A DNA stretch of 64,000 bases from Alphaproteobacteria bacterium (GTDB lineage: Bacteria; Pseudomonadota; Alphaproteobacteria; Rhodospirillales; Casp-alpha2), in NCBI GenBank assembly GCA_024279135.1, contig JAJRRU010000019.1, positions 120,552 through 184,551 on the forward strand, given 5' to 3'. The translations under genes and the position numbers were made by a program. Of this stretch, positions 1-10,142 are shown piece by piece. Position 1 is the first letter of the stretch. Each line of letters begins with the position of its first letter. The notes under the pieces are model-generated. The model was given only the letters and a program-made list of their open reading frames with translations, made no database searches and was not told where the DNA came from.

Positions 1-1035
1 CTGGCGCTTGGGGCCTTGCCGCCTGATGTGGAGCCCCGTGCCACCGATCATATCGATCAAATGATTATCATGATCGAAACCCTGATTGCCGACGGCAATG
101 CCTATGAAGCCGATGGGCATGTACTGTTCAGTGTGCCGAGCATGGCGCAATACGGCCAGCTTGCCCGCCACAGCCGCGACGAGCTGATCGCCGGGGCGCG
201 GGTCGATGTGGCACCCTACAAAAAAGATCCGTGCGATTTTGTGCTGTGGAAACCATCGGATGCAGACCTGCCGGGCTGGGACAGTCCATGGGGCCGGGGT
301 CGGCCGGGCTGGCACATTGAATGTTCGGCCATGGCCAAGGTTTATCTGGGAGAAACTTTCGATATTCACGGCGGCGGACAGGATCTGATCTTCCCCCACC
401 ATGAGAACGAAATGGCCCAAAGCCGCTGTGCCAACCACAGCGATATCATGGCTAAATACTGGATGCACAACGGATATCTTATGTCCGAAGGTGAAAAAAT
501 GTCCAAGAGTCTGGGCAACTTCTATACCGTTCATGATCTGCTGGACGAGTTCCCCGGCCAGGCTATTCGTCTGGCGTTGCTGCAAACCCATTACCGCCAG
601 CCGCAGGATTTTACCAAAAACAGTATTAGTGAGGCTCGGCGAACCCTCGATAAATGGTATCGCATCATCGGTGACGGACAAAACAGCCATGAGGATATTC
701 CGTCAGGCATCATCGATGCCTTGTGTGACGATCTCAATACACCAAAGGCCATTGCTGAGCTGCATAAATTGGCCGCACAAGGTCAGGGTGGCGCCTTGAA
801 GGCCGGTGCTTCGATCATGGGGCTGATGTTCCAGAGCGCCGAAGACTGGGCGGCCTGGCAACCTGCCGCCAGTGGTGCGCTCGATGCAGGCGTCATTGAT
901 GGCTTGATTGTTGAGCGGACTGAAGCACGACAAAACAGGGACTTTGACCGGTCCGATGAAATTCGGGACGAACTGAACGCTCAGGGTATCGTGTTGGAGG
1001 ATGGCCCCGACGGTACCACCTGGAAGTACGCCTGA
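1..1035 (+). CDS. cysS: Cysteinyl-tRNA synthetase, 5'-truncated by window edge
   Basis: Class I aminoacyl-tRNA synthetase that charges tRNA-Cys in the cytoplasm. The reading frame is open from base 1 and the true start lies outside the window. The 344 codons present are the last three quarters of a roughly 460-residue enzyme; the HIGH-motif part is missing. Visible signatures are WHIECSAMA, the HGGGQDLIFPHHENE metal/substrate segment and the KMSKS loop (about 496-510). The C-terminal half carries the DALR-like and anticodon-binding region and ends in TTWKYA. Identification is firm from these motifs. Confidence 0.96.
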   Translation: MALGALPPDVEPRATDHIDQMIIMIETLIADGNAYEADGHVLFSVPSMAQYGQLARHSRDELIAGARVDVAPYKKDPCDFVLWKPSDADLPGWDSPWGRGRPGWHIECSAMAKVYLGETFDIHGGGQDLIFPHHENEMAQSRCANHSDIMAKYWMHNGYLMSEGEKMSKSLGNFYTVHDLLDEFPGQAIRLALLQTHYRQPQDFTKNSISEARRTLDKWYRIIGDGQNSHEDIPSGIIDALCDDLNTPKAIAELHKLAAQGQGGALKAGASIMGLMFQSAEDWAAWQPAASGALDAGVIDGLIVERTEARQNRDFDRSDEIRDELNAQGIVLEDGPDGTTWKYA

Positions 1036-1132
1036 GGGCAAATAATATTTCTTGCATGGCCAATTTATTGTCTCTTTCCCGCTGTCATTTTTAAGGATAG
1101 CGTGAAGGCACTCATCACCCGATAGGCGAACC

Positions 1133-2383
1133 ATGCGTAATACCTTGATCAATATTGTCGCTTTGCTGTTTAGTGCGTTCTTTATGATCGTGGGAACCGG
1201 GCTGCTTGGCACGTTGTTGCCGTTGCAGGCTGATCTGGAAGGTTTTTCGTCCCTGTCCATCGGTCTGATAGGCTCATCCCGGTTCGTCGGTTTTATTCTG
1301 GGCTGTCTGATCTGTCCCGTATTGGTTATGCGTAGCGGGCATATTCGGACCATGGCCATTTTAAGCGCGACCATGGCGTGTTCAATTCTGACCATGGCTA
1401 TTTTTGTCGACCCGATAATCTGGGGTTTGTTGTACGTCTTCATCGGCATCAGCATGTCCGGTATGTTCATGGTCATTGAAAGCTGGCTTAATGACCGGAC
1501 CGAGAATGAATTCCGGGGCCGGGTGTTTTCCGTCTATGCGGTTATCGTGTTTATTGCCTCTATTGTGGGCCAGCAACTGCTGGGTTTAGGTGAAATTGGC
1601 AGCTTTGAGCTGTTCAGTCTGGCCGCCATGATGGCGATCATCGCGCTGGTTCCCACAGCCGTGACCAAAAGTGTCGCACCGGCACCTTTGCAGAGCGCCA
1701 ACCCCCGGTTTCTCTGGGGCTATACTATCTCACCGATTGCGGTTGTCGGTTGTGTCCTGGTCGGATTTGCCAACGGTTCCATGTGGTCTCTGGCCCCGGT
1801 TTATGCCAGGTTCAGCGGTCTGAGTTTCTCCGAAGTGGGCTGGTTCATGACCGCTATTATAGCCGGTGGAGCCATCAGCCAGTGGCCCATTGGGCGTCTG
1901 TCGGATAAATTTGACCGCCGTTTTGTGCTGCTCTGTGTTGCCATCTTTTCGGGGTTAACCGGCCTTTCGCTGGCTTTGATCCCGATCACCGCTTCGCTGA
2001 CCACGTTACTTGTGCTGGCGACCTGTTACGGCATATCCCTGTCCATGTATTCTCTCTGCGCGGCCCATATCAATGATCTGGTCGAGAAAAAAGATTTTGT
2101 CCATGTCGCTGGTGTGTTGTTGCTGTCTTTTGGTTTAGGGGCTGTCTGCGGTCCAATTGTTTCGTCAATTATGATGGAAACCTTCGCTCATTATGGTCTG
2201 TTTATGACCACTGCGGCGGCCCACGCGACCATCGCCCTCTATACATTTTACCGGTTGGTTCTGAAACCACGAACCAAACCAGAGAATTTCGAGCCGTTCG
2301 TTGTCACTATGCCCAAGCCATCGCCGGTGGTCTCTAATTTAGACCCCCGGATAGACAGCAGCCCCACCGGTAAATCCGATTGA
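1133..2383 (+). CDS. MFS transporter, YcaD-like
   Basis: A 416-residue protein made almost entirely of hydrophobic segments, about 12 predicted membrane helices in two blocks, typical of the major facilitator superfamily. The N-terminus (MRNTLINIVALLFSAFFMIV) starts directly with the first helix. The loop IGRLSDKFDRRFVLL near residue 260 matches the conserved loop between helices 8 and 9, and SSRFVGFILGC is the helix 2 region. Resemblance is to the YcaD/sugar-type drug efflux branch; the substrate cannot be told. It follows cysS by about 100 bases. The C-terminal tail of about 40 residues is polar and cytoplasmic. Confidence 0.8.
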   Translation: MRNTLINIVALLFSAFFMIVGTGLLGTLLPLQADLEGFSSLSIGLIGSSRFVGFILGCLICPVLVMRSGHIRTMAILSATMACSILTMAIFVDPIIWGLLYVFIGISMSGMFMVIESWLNDRTENEFRGRVFSVYAVIVFIASIVGQQLLGLGEIGSFELFSLAAMMAIIALVPTAVTKSVAPAPLQSANPRFLWGYTISPIAVVGCVLVGFANGSMWSLAPVYARFSGLSFSEVGWFMTAIIAGGAISQWPIGRLSDKFDRRFVLLCVAIFSGLTGLSLALIPITASLTTLLVLATCYGISLSMYSLCAAHINDLVEKKDFVHVAGVLLLSFGLGAVCGPIVSSIMMETFAHYGLFMTTAAAHATIALYTFYRLVLKPRTKPENFEPFVVTMPKPSPVVSNLDPRIDSSPTGKSD

Positions 2384-2499
2384 CCATGTGTGCGGTTTCA
2401 AATATTTATTCATATTCAGTGGTTATTGTGATATAGAAACGCAGAATCAGGACGCGACCGCCATATTGGTCGTTGAGGGACGAGGGGGCTTCCCAAACC

Positions 2500-2561
2500 A
2501 TGAGCCACATTACATGAGCCACATTACATGAGCCACATTACATGAGCCACATTACATGAGC
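2500..2561 (+). repeat. 14-bp tandem repeat, 4.4 copies
   Basis: The unit ATGAGCCACATTAC occurs four times without a mismatch (2500-2513, 2514-2527, 2528-2541, 2542-2555), followed by six bases of a fifth copy. The array ends nine bases before the ATG of the lytic transglycosylase gene and occupies its expected ribosome-binding region. Every unit contains an ATG; the last one opens a five-codon frame whose TGA overlaps the downstream ATG (2570). Confidence 0.95.
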
Positions 2562-2569
2562 TGTATTTT

Positions 2570-4393
2570 ATGAACTGGGCGTTACATCGACTGACGATCT
2601 TATTTACCGTTGTAACCATCCTGTGTAGCAGTGCAGGCGGAATTGCGCGTGCTGCTGATAGCACACTCCAGGTCGATGGCTTTGAAGTGGCGACCCTGAC
2701 CCAGAGCACCGGTATAGAAGATACCATTATCATGCCGAGTGTGCTGTCTGACGCGGACATTGAATTGTATGTGGATATTTTTGATCTGCAAAAAGACGGG
2801 AATTGGAAAAAAGCCGATAAACTGATCGCGCGAATCGATGACCGTATTTTGATGGGCCATGTGCTTGAACAGCGTTATATGCATCCCAGAAAATACCGCT
2901 CCAAGTATAAGGAGCTGAAAGACTGGATGGCTGAATATGCCGATCATCCCCAGTCCATCCGAATTCATAAACTGGCTTTGCGCCGCAGACCGGCCAACTG
3001 GAAATACCCCCCCAAGCCGAATCTTCCGTCACGTGCTTTTGTTGCGGCCACGTCGTTTAGCCCGCTACCGGGCAAGAAATTATCCAGATCAAAACAGCGC
3101 CGAGTGCGCCAGTTGAGGGCACAGATCAAGCGCCATACGGCAAGGGGCATGACACTGGCCGCCAAACGATTGATTAAAAGTACAACCGTGAAACAGCTGT
3201 TCAGCGACGCCCAGTATGATGAAGTTCGCGCCATGCTTGGTTTCCGCTATTTCATCGATGGCCGGGATGAATGGGCGCTTGAGTGGGCCGGATCTGCGGC
3301 CAATCGATCCGATGTTCTGGTCCCTGAGGCGCACTGGGCTGCTGGCCTGGCTGCTTACAGGTTGGGCCGCATGGGGTTGGCCGCGGACCACTTTGAGGCC
3401 ATGACACGCTCACCCAACCAGTCCGACTGGTTCCATGCCGGGGCGGCGTTTTGGGCCGCACGTGCGCACATGAAAAACCAGGCACCACAGCGGGTCAGCG
3501 CCATGCTGAAAATTGCTGCCAAACATTCGCGGACGTTCTATGGATTGCTCGCCAGACAAGTACTCGGGCTGGATATGGAACTGGAATGGTCCAGTCTGCC
3601 ATTTCAGCGTTCGGCAATTGCTTCGCTGGTCAAAACGCCCCGTGGACGACGTGCCCTTGCGCTGATCGAGATCGGTCAGTCCCGCCGCGCGGAAAAAGAA
3701 TTACGCTATGAAGCCGCCGCGGTGAAGGATGAAGGCCACGCTCAAGGCATTCTGGCCCTGGCAGCCAATGCTGACATGCCCCAGCTGGCGGTTCGCCTGG
3801 ATGCCATATTGTTCCCCAATGGGGGCTTCGATAATGCTTCGTATCCGCTGCCATCGTGGCAGCCAAAAGGCGGGTTTACGGTCGATGTGGCCCTGGTATT
3901 TGCGCTGATCCGACAGGAGTCACGCTTTAACCCAAGGGCAAAAAGCTGGGCCGGCGCCCGTGGTCTCATGCAACTGATGCCCCGGACCGCTGGGTTCGTT
4001 GCCCGTGACCGGAGGTACCGTAACACCAAGCGCGAAAAGCTTTTCGAGCCTGATTTGAACATGGCTTTGGGTCAGCGGTATATAGAAATTTTGCGCGATG
4101 ATGGCAAGATCAAGGGTAATCTGGTCGCCATGGTTGCGGCCTGGAATGGCGGGCCAGGCAACCTGAATAAATGGCGCCGGAACACGACTTTTAATAACGA
4201 CCCGTTGTTGTTTATCGAAGCTATTCCATCGCGTGAGACGCGAAAGTTTGTCGAACATGTACTTTCAAATTTATGGATTTACCGTGATCGTCTGGGTCAG
4301 GGAACGCCGTCCCTGCGCGAGCTTGCCAGCGGGCAATGGCCGGTATATACAGCTCTTGATAATCCCATAGCAGAAGTAGCAGAACTTGACTGA
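2570..4393 (+). CDS. Soluble lytic murein transglycosylase
   Basis: Periplasmic enzyme that cleaves the MurNAc-GlcNAc bond in peptidoglycan. The N-terminus (to about residue 28, ending GGIARA-A) is a signal peptide. Residues about 60-430 form an alpha-helical superhelical region like the U-domain of Slt70. Residues about 435-560 are the SLT catalytic domain with ALIRQESRFNP (the Glu is catalytic), GARGLMQLMP and AAWNGGPGN. Length 607 is normal for Slt70-like enzymes. No clear Shine-Dalgarno precedes the ATG; that space is filled by the 14-bp tandem repeat. The stop overlaps the start of moaB, so the two are probably cotranscribed. Confidence 0.9.
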   Translation: MNWALHRLTILFTVVTILCSSAGGIARAADSTLQVDGFEVATLTQSTGIEDTIIMPSVLSDADIELYVDIFDLQKDGNWKKADKLIARIDDRILMGHVLEQRYMHPRKYRSKYKELKDWMAEYADHPQSIRIHKLALRRRPANWKYPPKPNLPSRAFVAATSFSPLPGKKLSRSKQRRVRQLRAQIKRHTARGMTLAAKRLIKSTTVKQLFSDAQYDEVRAMLGFRYFIDGRDEWALEWAGSAANRSDVLVPEAHWAAGLAAYRLGRMGLAADHFEAMTRSPNQSDWFHAGAAFWAARAHMKNQAPQRVSAMLKIAAKHSRTFYGLLARQVLGLDMELEWSSLPFQRSAIASLVKTPRGRRALALIEIGQSRRAEKELRYEAAAVKDEGHAQGILALAANADMPQLAVRLDAILFPNGGFDNASYPLPSWQPKGGFTVDVALVFALIRQESRFNPRAKSWAGARGLMQLMPRTAGFVARDRRYRNTKREKLFEPDLNMALGQRYIEILRDDGKIKGNLVAMVAAWNGGPGNLNKWRRNTTFNNDPLLFIEAIPSRETRKFVEHVLSNLWIYRDRLGQGTPSLRELASGQWPVYTALDNPIAEVAELD

Positions 4394-4907
4394 CAGAAAA
4401 TTCCAGCCCGTAAATATAGCCGTCCTGACAATCTCTGACAGCCGTACTCTGGCCGAAGATCGCTCGGGGGATATTCTGGTTGACCGTCTGGCGGTGGCCG
4501 GACATGTGCTTGTTGAGCGGACCATCGTCAAAGACGAACGAGATCTGATCGCCGCCCAGTTACGTAGCTGGAGCAGTGAGCCTGGAATCGATGTTATCCT
4601 GTCTACCGGGGGAACCGGGCTGACCGGACGCGATGTGACACCTGAGGCCATGAGCGATGTGGTTGAGAAAGATATTCCCGGTTTCGGCGAGCTGTTTCGC
4701 ATGATCAGTTTCCAGAAGATCAAGACCTCGACCATCCAGTCGCGTGCCTGTGCCGGTGTGGTCAATGGAACCTATATCTTCGCCCTGCCCGGATCACCCG
4801 GCGCCTGCAAGGATGCCTGGGACGAGATCCTGATCCACCAGCTCGATATCCGTTGCAAACCGTGTAATTTTATCGAGATGCTGCCGCGTCTTACCGAGCA
4901 CCTATAG
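4386..4907 (+). CDS. moaB: Molybdenum cofactor biosynthesis protein B
   Basis: MoaB/Mog-fold protein of 173 residues, acting in the adenylylation step of molybdopterin in molybdenum cofactor synthesis. The N-terminus INIAVLTISDSRT-like stretch and the motif STGGTGLTGRDVTPEA are diagnostic of the MoCF-binding domain. The start is TTG at 4386, inside the last codons of the upstream gene (8-base overlap), which indicates translational coupling. It ends 16 bases inside the 3' end of the convergent glycosyltransferase gene. Confidence 0.92.
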   Translation: MTDRKFQPVNIAVLTISDSRTLAEDRSGDILVDRLAVAGHVLVERTIVKDERDLIAAQLRSWSSEPGIDVILSTGGTGLTGRDVTPEAMSDVVEKDIPGFGELFRMISFQKIKTSTIQSRACAGVVNGTYIFALPGSPGACKDAWDEILIHQLDIRCKPCNFIEMLPRLTEHL

Positions 4908-5538
4908 CTTTCCAGCGCTCATAAGACGCCCGTTCATCAACATCTTCCATGTACTCAAGCAGGGCTGTATTTAAACCACCGTGTGCCAGATTGCCCAGTG
5001 TGTCTTCGAAGGCATGGGGGCTGGACCAGCGAACTTTGCCAAAAACATGCCGGGCCGCGTTCAATTGATTTTTCGGTTGCCGCTTCAACCCGATTAGCCA
5101 ATACCCGCCATCGGTGGCCGGGCCCATGACGCTGTCCGCACAGCCCAGTGCCTTGAATGCCGCAGTAATGTGAGCAGTACCAATGGTCGGGATATCCGTG
5201 CCGATGATGACCACGGGGCCGGGCGGCATATTCTGCATGACGTTTCCCATGCGCTGGCCCAGATCACCACCGCCTTGTTTGACGAGCCCAACCCCGGGGA
5301 TGTGCAGTCTTGCCACAACCGGTGGCAGATTATCAGTATCGGGTGTCAGGGCCAGCCAGGTTTTCCAGGTCGCGGCCCTGCCTGGCCTGTGGCTCAGTCT
5401 GCGGATAATGTTTTGTAGATTTGTGCGGTAGAACTGCCACGCGGCAAGTCGGCCAATATCACGGGCCAGGCGGCTTTTAACGCGGCCTATCCGGGGTGTC
5501 TTGGCAAAAATCACCAGATGTCGTGGGGTGGCTGTCAT
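4891..5538 (-). CDS. Glycosyltransferase-like protein, TIGR04282 (DUF2064) family
   Basis: A 215-residue GT-A-fold protein of the family named transferase 1, rSAM/selenodomain-associated, also called arsenosugar biosynthesis glycosyltransferase. Seen: VIFAKTPRIGRVKSRLA at the N-terminus (nucleotide-binding), VVIIGTDIPTI and VMGPATDGGYWLIGLK. The ATG at 5538 was chosen over an upstream in-frame ATG at 5676 because it forms an ATGA overlap with the stop of the gene upstream, and homologues start with this motif. The real substrate is not known from sequence; no arsenic genes are nearby. Confidence 0.85.
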   Translation of the reverse strand: MTATPRHLVIFAKTPRIGRVKSRLARDIGRLAAWQFYRTNLQNIIRRLSHRPGRAATWKTWLALTPDTDNLPPVVARLHIPGVGLVKQGGGDLGQRMGNVMQNMPPGPVVIIGTDIPTIGTAHITAAFKALGCADSVMGPATDGGYWLIGLKRQPKNQLNAARHVFGKVRWSSPHAFEDTLGNLAHGGLNTALLEYMEDVDERASYERWKAIGAR

Positions 5539-6206
5539 GAGTATAACCGGACCAGAAACCGCGGCGGAACCTTTAGAAAATAGAGTGTCAGCAGGCTCAG
5601 ATTGCGCAACGGGCGTTTCCAGTACCCGTCTTTTTTGTATCGCGCGGCAGAGGTGGTGATGTGGCTTGGCAGACAACGCAGGTTGGCGCGTTTGATGCGG
5701 CGGATTATGTCAACATCTTCCATCAGCGGTATATCGCTAAAGCCCCCCAATTTATCATAGTGCTTGCGCGAGATGAGCAATCCCTGATCGCCGTAGGGCA
5801 GGCCCAGCAACCTGGTTCTCATCTCAACCCACCATTCGATGCGCCGTGCCTGTCTGGCCGGATCATCCAGTTTCAGGTGGAATACAGCGGCGCGACCAAG
5901 ATTATCCGGGTTTCGGGCGTATTCATCGACACTAGCCCGCCAACCTTGCCCCGGGATGCTGTCGGCATGCAGGAACAATAACCAGTCTTTGGAGGCCATG
6001 GCCGCACCGGTACTCATCTGGGTGCCACGTCCGGCTTCACCCGTGGTGACCGTCGCTCCCCACCGGCGGGCAATCTCGCAGGTCAGGTCGGTTGATCCAC
6101 CATCGCTGACGATGACTTCAGTATGCTCGACCGCGCAAGCCTGCAATGTGATGGCCAACTCATGAGCGGCATTCAGGGTCGGGATAATGATACTCAGTTT
6201 TTGCAT
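5535..6206 (-). CDS. Family 2 glycosyltransferase, TIGR04283 family
   Basis: A 223-residue GT2 protein (transferase 2, rSAM/selenodomain-associated). It begins LSIIIPTLNAAHEL, has VIVSDGGSTDLT, and LLFLHADS as the metal-binding DxD equivalent; GDQGLLISR and MEDVDIIRRIK complete the GT-A core. The stop overlaps the next gene's start by four bases (ATGA at 5535-5538), so the TIGR04282/TIGR04283 pair is translationally coupled. It is divergent from the antiporter gene with a 74-base gap. The product of the pair is unknown. Confidence 0.88.
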   Translation of the reverse strand: MQKLSIIIPTLNAAHELAITLQACAVEHTEVIVSDGGSTDLTCEIARRWGATVTTGEAGRGTQMSTGAAMASKDWLLFLHADSIPGQGWRASVDEYARNPDNLGRAAVFHLKLDDPARQARRIEWWVEMRTRLLGLPYGDQGLLISRKHYDKLGGFSDIPLMEDVDIIRRIKRANLRCLPSHITTSAARYKKDGYWKRPLRNLSLLTLYFLKVPPRFLVRLYS

Positions 6207-6280
6207 AACTGATACTTATAGCCTCAAAAGATTTTTTGCAAAGATGTGACGGCGTAAATTCTCTGTGATAGCTTAACACC

Positions 6281-7717
6281 ATGGAAAATGCTGCCGCCCA
6301 TTCCGGACTGACAGAAATTGCTCTGGTTGCCCTTGCCGCCATGGGTTGCGGTATTTTTATGGAGCGACTGCGCCAGCCTGCTATCGTTGGTTATATTCTG
6401 GCCGGTGTGTTGCTTGGCCCATCGGCTTTCGGGCTGGTTACTGATCGCGAACAAATCGATACCCTGGCCGAACTGGGTGTTTTGTTGCTGCTCTATGTGG
6501 TGGGCATGGAATTGTCCCTGCGATCTTTCCGGCGTATCTGGAAGCTGGCTGTGATCACCACCCTGGCACAGATCGCCGCAGCCATGGTTGTCATGCTGAT
6601 CTGTTACAAGCTATTCGGCTGGTCCATCGGGCTAGCCATTTTGCTGGCTTTCGTGGTTGCCCTGTCTTCCACGGCCGTGGCCATCAAGGTTCTGGCCGAT
6701 ATTGGTGAGTTGCGAACCCGGACCGGCACCCTGACTATCGGTGTGCTGATCGCCCAGGATCTCGCCGTGGTGCCCATGATGCTGATCGTTTCCACCTTGG
6801 GGGCGGCACAAAGCGGCGGTGAGGCGCATGGTTTTGGTTTCGGGGATTTTATCCGCATCATCGGTTCCATTGGATTATTGGCCGGGCTGATCTGGCATCT
6901 CTCCCGGGGTGCGAAAATTAACCTGCCCTTTGCGCCCATTGTGGCCGGTAATGAGGATTTAAAGCCGTTGGCGGCACTGGCGTTCTGTTTCGCCGCCGCG
7001 TCTGTCTCCGGCCTGCTCGGATTGTCGGCAGCCTACGGTGCCTTTATCGCCGGATTGCTGGTGGGCAGCTCGCGCGAGAGACGGGTCATGATCGAAGCCT
7101 CGAAACCGATCCAGAGTATCTTGATGATGGTGTTCTTCTTATCCATCGGCCTGTTGCTGGATCTGGGTTTTATCTGGCAAAATTTGTGGACCGTGCTGAC
7201 TCTGTTTCTGGCCGTTCTGGTGTGTAAGACCGCGCTCAATGTCGGGGTGCTCAGGGCACTGGGCCAAAGCTGGCATCATTCCTTTCTGGCCGGTATCCTG
7301 CTTACCCAGATCGGCGAATTTTCGTTTCTGCTGTCACAGATCGGCATCGATTCCGGGCTGATCAGTGATCAGGAAAGCCGCTATGTTGTCGCCGTTACCG
7401 TGTTCAGTCTGGCGTTAAGCCCGTTGTTTGTACTGACGGCACGACGCTTGCAGGCCCTCGCCCTGGAAGGCCGGGAAAATGCCCTGGAAATCTTGCGCAC
7501 AATCTATGCCCCGGAAGCCGAACTGGTGGCCGAGACCTATGACGAAGCACGGGTCGGTTTCCTGCGGTTTATTCGTCTGATGGTTTTGCGCTGGCGGTTG
7601 TTCCTGAGAGACCGCAGGGTGCGCCAGAAAAAACGTGATAGTCCCCCAGAATCCCCTACAGACAGTTCCACAAAAAGTACGGTAACTGCCTCGGTACAAA
7701 AGCCTGACGATGCCTGA
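6281..7717 (+). CDS. Monovalent cation:proton antiporter, CPA2 family
   Basis: A 478-residue inner-membrane protein with about 12 hydrophobic helices, of the Kef/YbaL sodium/proton exchanger type. The N-terminus has the conserved RQPAIVGYILAGVLLGP; LLLYVVGMELS, ALSSTAVAIKVLAD and LLGLSAAYGAFIAGLL follow. The usual C-terminal TrkA-N (KTN) regulatory domain of KefB/KefC is absent: after the last helix there is only a basic tail rich in Arg, Lys and Ser. The stop overlaps the rnhB start by eight bases. Confidence 0.9.
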   Translation: MENAAAHSGLTEIALVALAAMGCGIFMERLRQPAIVGYILAGVLLGPSAFGLVTDREQIDTLAELGVLLLLYVVGMELSLRSFRRIWKLAVITTLAQIAAAMVVMLICYKLFGWSIGLAILLAFVVALSSTAVAIKVLADIGELRTRTGTLTIGVLIAQDLAVVPMMLIVSTLGAAQSGGEAHGFGFGDFIRIIGSIGLLAGLIWHLSRGAKINLPFAPIVAGNEDLKPLAALAFCFAAASVSGLLGLSAAYGAFIAGLLVGSSRERRVMIEASKPIQSILMMVFFLSIGLLLDLGFIWQNLWTVLTLFLAVLVCKTALNVGVLRALGQSWHHSFLAGILLTQIGEFSFLLSQIGIDSGLISDQESRYVVAVTVFSLALSPLFVLTARRLQALALEGRENALEILRTIYAPEAELVAETYDEARVGFLRFIRLMVLRWRLFLRDRRVRQKKRDSPPESPTDSSTKSTVTASVQKPDDA

Positions 7718-8336
7718 TTACACGCTGGAACGGGCCGCCATGGCAGATGGATTTGCCATCATTGTCGGGGTCGATGAGGTTGGCCGGGGGCCTTGGGCCG
7801 GTCCCGTAGTTGCCGGGGCCGCTATACTGGACATTGATCGTGTGCCCCATGGCTTGATACACGGTCTGGATGATTCAAAAAAGCTGAAACCTGAACGCCG
7901 CGCCCGGCTTAATGGGCAACTTGAAACCGCCCCCGGCGTATTGCTGGGGATCGGGGTGGCCAGCGTCGAGGAAATCGATGAGATAAATATTTTGCAGGCT
8001 GCCTTGCTGGCTATGGAACGCGCCGTTGCGGCCTTGCCACAACCGCCATCACTGGCACTGGTCGATGGCAACAAGCCGCCCCGGCTTGATTGTCCGGTAC
8101 GCTGTGTGGTCCGCGGTGACGGCCTGAGCCTGTCCATTGCCGCGGCCTCGATTGCCGCCAAGGTCTTCCGTGATAACCTGATGATCGATCTGGATCACCA
8201 GTATCCCGGATATGGCTGGAACACCAATGCCGGGTACGGAACCCCCCAACATAAAGATGCTCTGCAACGGCTCGGGGTAACGCCCCATCACCGTCGAAGC
8301 TTCAAACCCATCCGGATGGCCCTTACCAGATGTTGA
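7710..8336 (+). CDS. rnhB: Ribonuclease HII
   Basis: Removes ribonucleotides from RNA-DNA hybrids. At 208 residues it has the family length. Motifs: GVDEVGRGPWAGPVVAGAA (first catalytic Asp-Glu), DDSKKL, LALVDGN, and SIAAASIAAKVFRDNLM with the GYGTPQHKDAL segment. The start overlaps the antiporter stop (ATGCCTGA), so the two are coupled. An alternative ATG ten codons later (7740) would also keep all motifs. Confidence 0.95.
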   Translation: MPDYTLERAAMADGFAIIVGVDEVGRGPWAGPVVAGAAILDIDRVPHGLIHGLDDSKKLKPERRARLNGQLETAPGVLLGIGVASVEEIDEINILQAALLAMERAVAALPQPPSLALVDGNKPPRLDCPVRCVVRGDGLSLSIAAASIAAKVFRDNLMIDLDHQYPGYGWNTNAGYGTPQHKDALQRLGVTPHHRRSFKPIRMALTRC

Positions 8337-8391
8337 GTTTAAATAGTTAACGATCCCAACATATTGGGTTATAAAAATATAATAACACATT

Positions 8392-9528
<1,137 letters not shown>

Positions 9529-9544
9529 ACAAGAGTTTGCCTGA

Positions 9545-10099
9545 TTACAGGTATTCAATCTTTAACCCAGGCCAGGTCTCCTGCCAGCCCTTGCCGGTGA
9601 CGCGCTGCTCGTACTGATCAGCCTTGCGGCGGCCACTGGGTGTCGGGGCAATGCGAAGGCCGAGCAAATCTTTAATGCCGTGCGGTGCCAGGATGATGAC
9701 CCGGCCTCCGGGGCCCAGACGAGCGGCAATGCAGGTCGGTGTTTCCAGCCAGTGTGCGATGGCATCAACCGTGCTCGCGTAAGGTGAATCACCATTTCGC
9801 ACATGCATACGAGCCTGGTTCTTGACCGACCAGATTTCTTCTGAACGCTTGGACTTCAGGGTTTCTTTCAGGGTTTTATCGGCCTCAGGATTGGTTGTTG
9901 TTGGGGCGAAATACAGCACGTCAATATCGTTCAGGGGGGTGGATTGCCGGTAACCTGATAGTACATCCCACACCGCATTTCGCACGAACCCGGCACCGAT
10001 GGCCCAGTCCGCCAGTCCCAGTTGAGCGACCTCATTAAGGATTTCCATGCGCCATGGATCGGTTGCAATAAGCCTGGAAATGTCATCAACTGAATGCAT
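9545..10099 (-). CDS. Nucleotidyltransferase family protein (DUF925/NTP_transf_6)
   Basis: A 184-residue protein of the COG3575 type. WAIGAGFVRNAVWDVLSGY and the acidic NDIDVLYF (two Asp of the polymerase-beta-like active site) are typical. The C-terminal region ends KGWQETWPGLKI. The biochemical role of the family is not established. It faces ccrM tail to tail with a 16-base gap and is divergent from the homocysteine methyltransferase-like gene. Confidence 0.85.
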   Translation of the reverse strand: MHSVDDISRLIATDPWRMEILNEVAQLGLADWAIGAGFVRNAVWDVLSGYRQSTPLNDIDVLYFAPTTTNPEADKTLKETLKSKRSEEIWSVKNQARMHVRNGDSPYASTVDAIAHWLETPTCIAARLGPGGRVIILAPHGIKDLLGLRIAPTPSGRRKADQYEQRVTGKGWQETWPGLKIEYL

Positions 10100-10142
10100 A
10101 AAATATCTTTGTTATGTGATGTTTGATCCGGAGGTTGTAATA

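Noticed and set aside
703..1476. Minus-strand 257-codon frame across cysS and the MFS gene
   Set aside because: It overlaps two well-supported genes on the other strand and encodes no recognisable motif.
2500..2561. CRISPR-like array
   Set aside because: The repeats are directly adjacent with no spacers; it is a simple tandem repeat. No CRISPR array was seen anywhere in the window.
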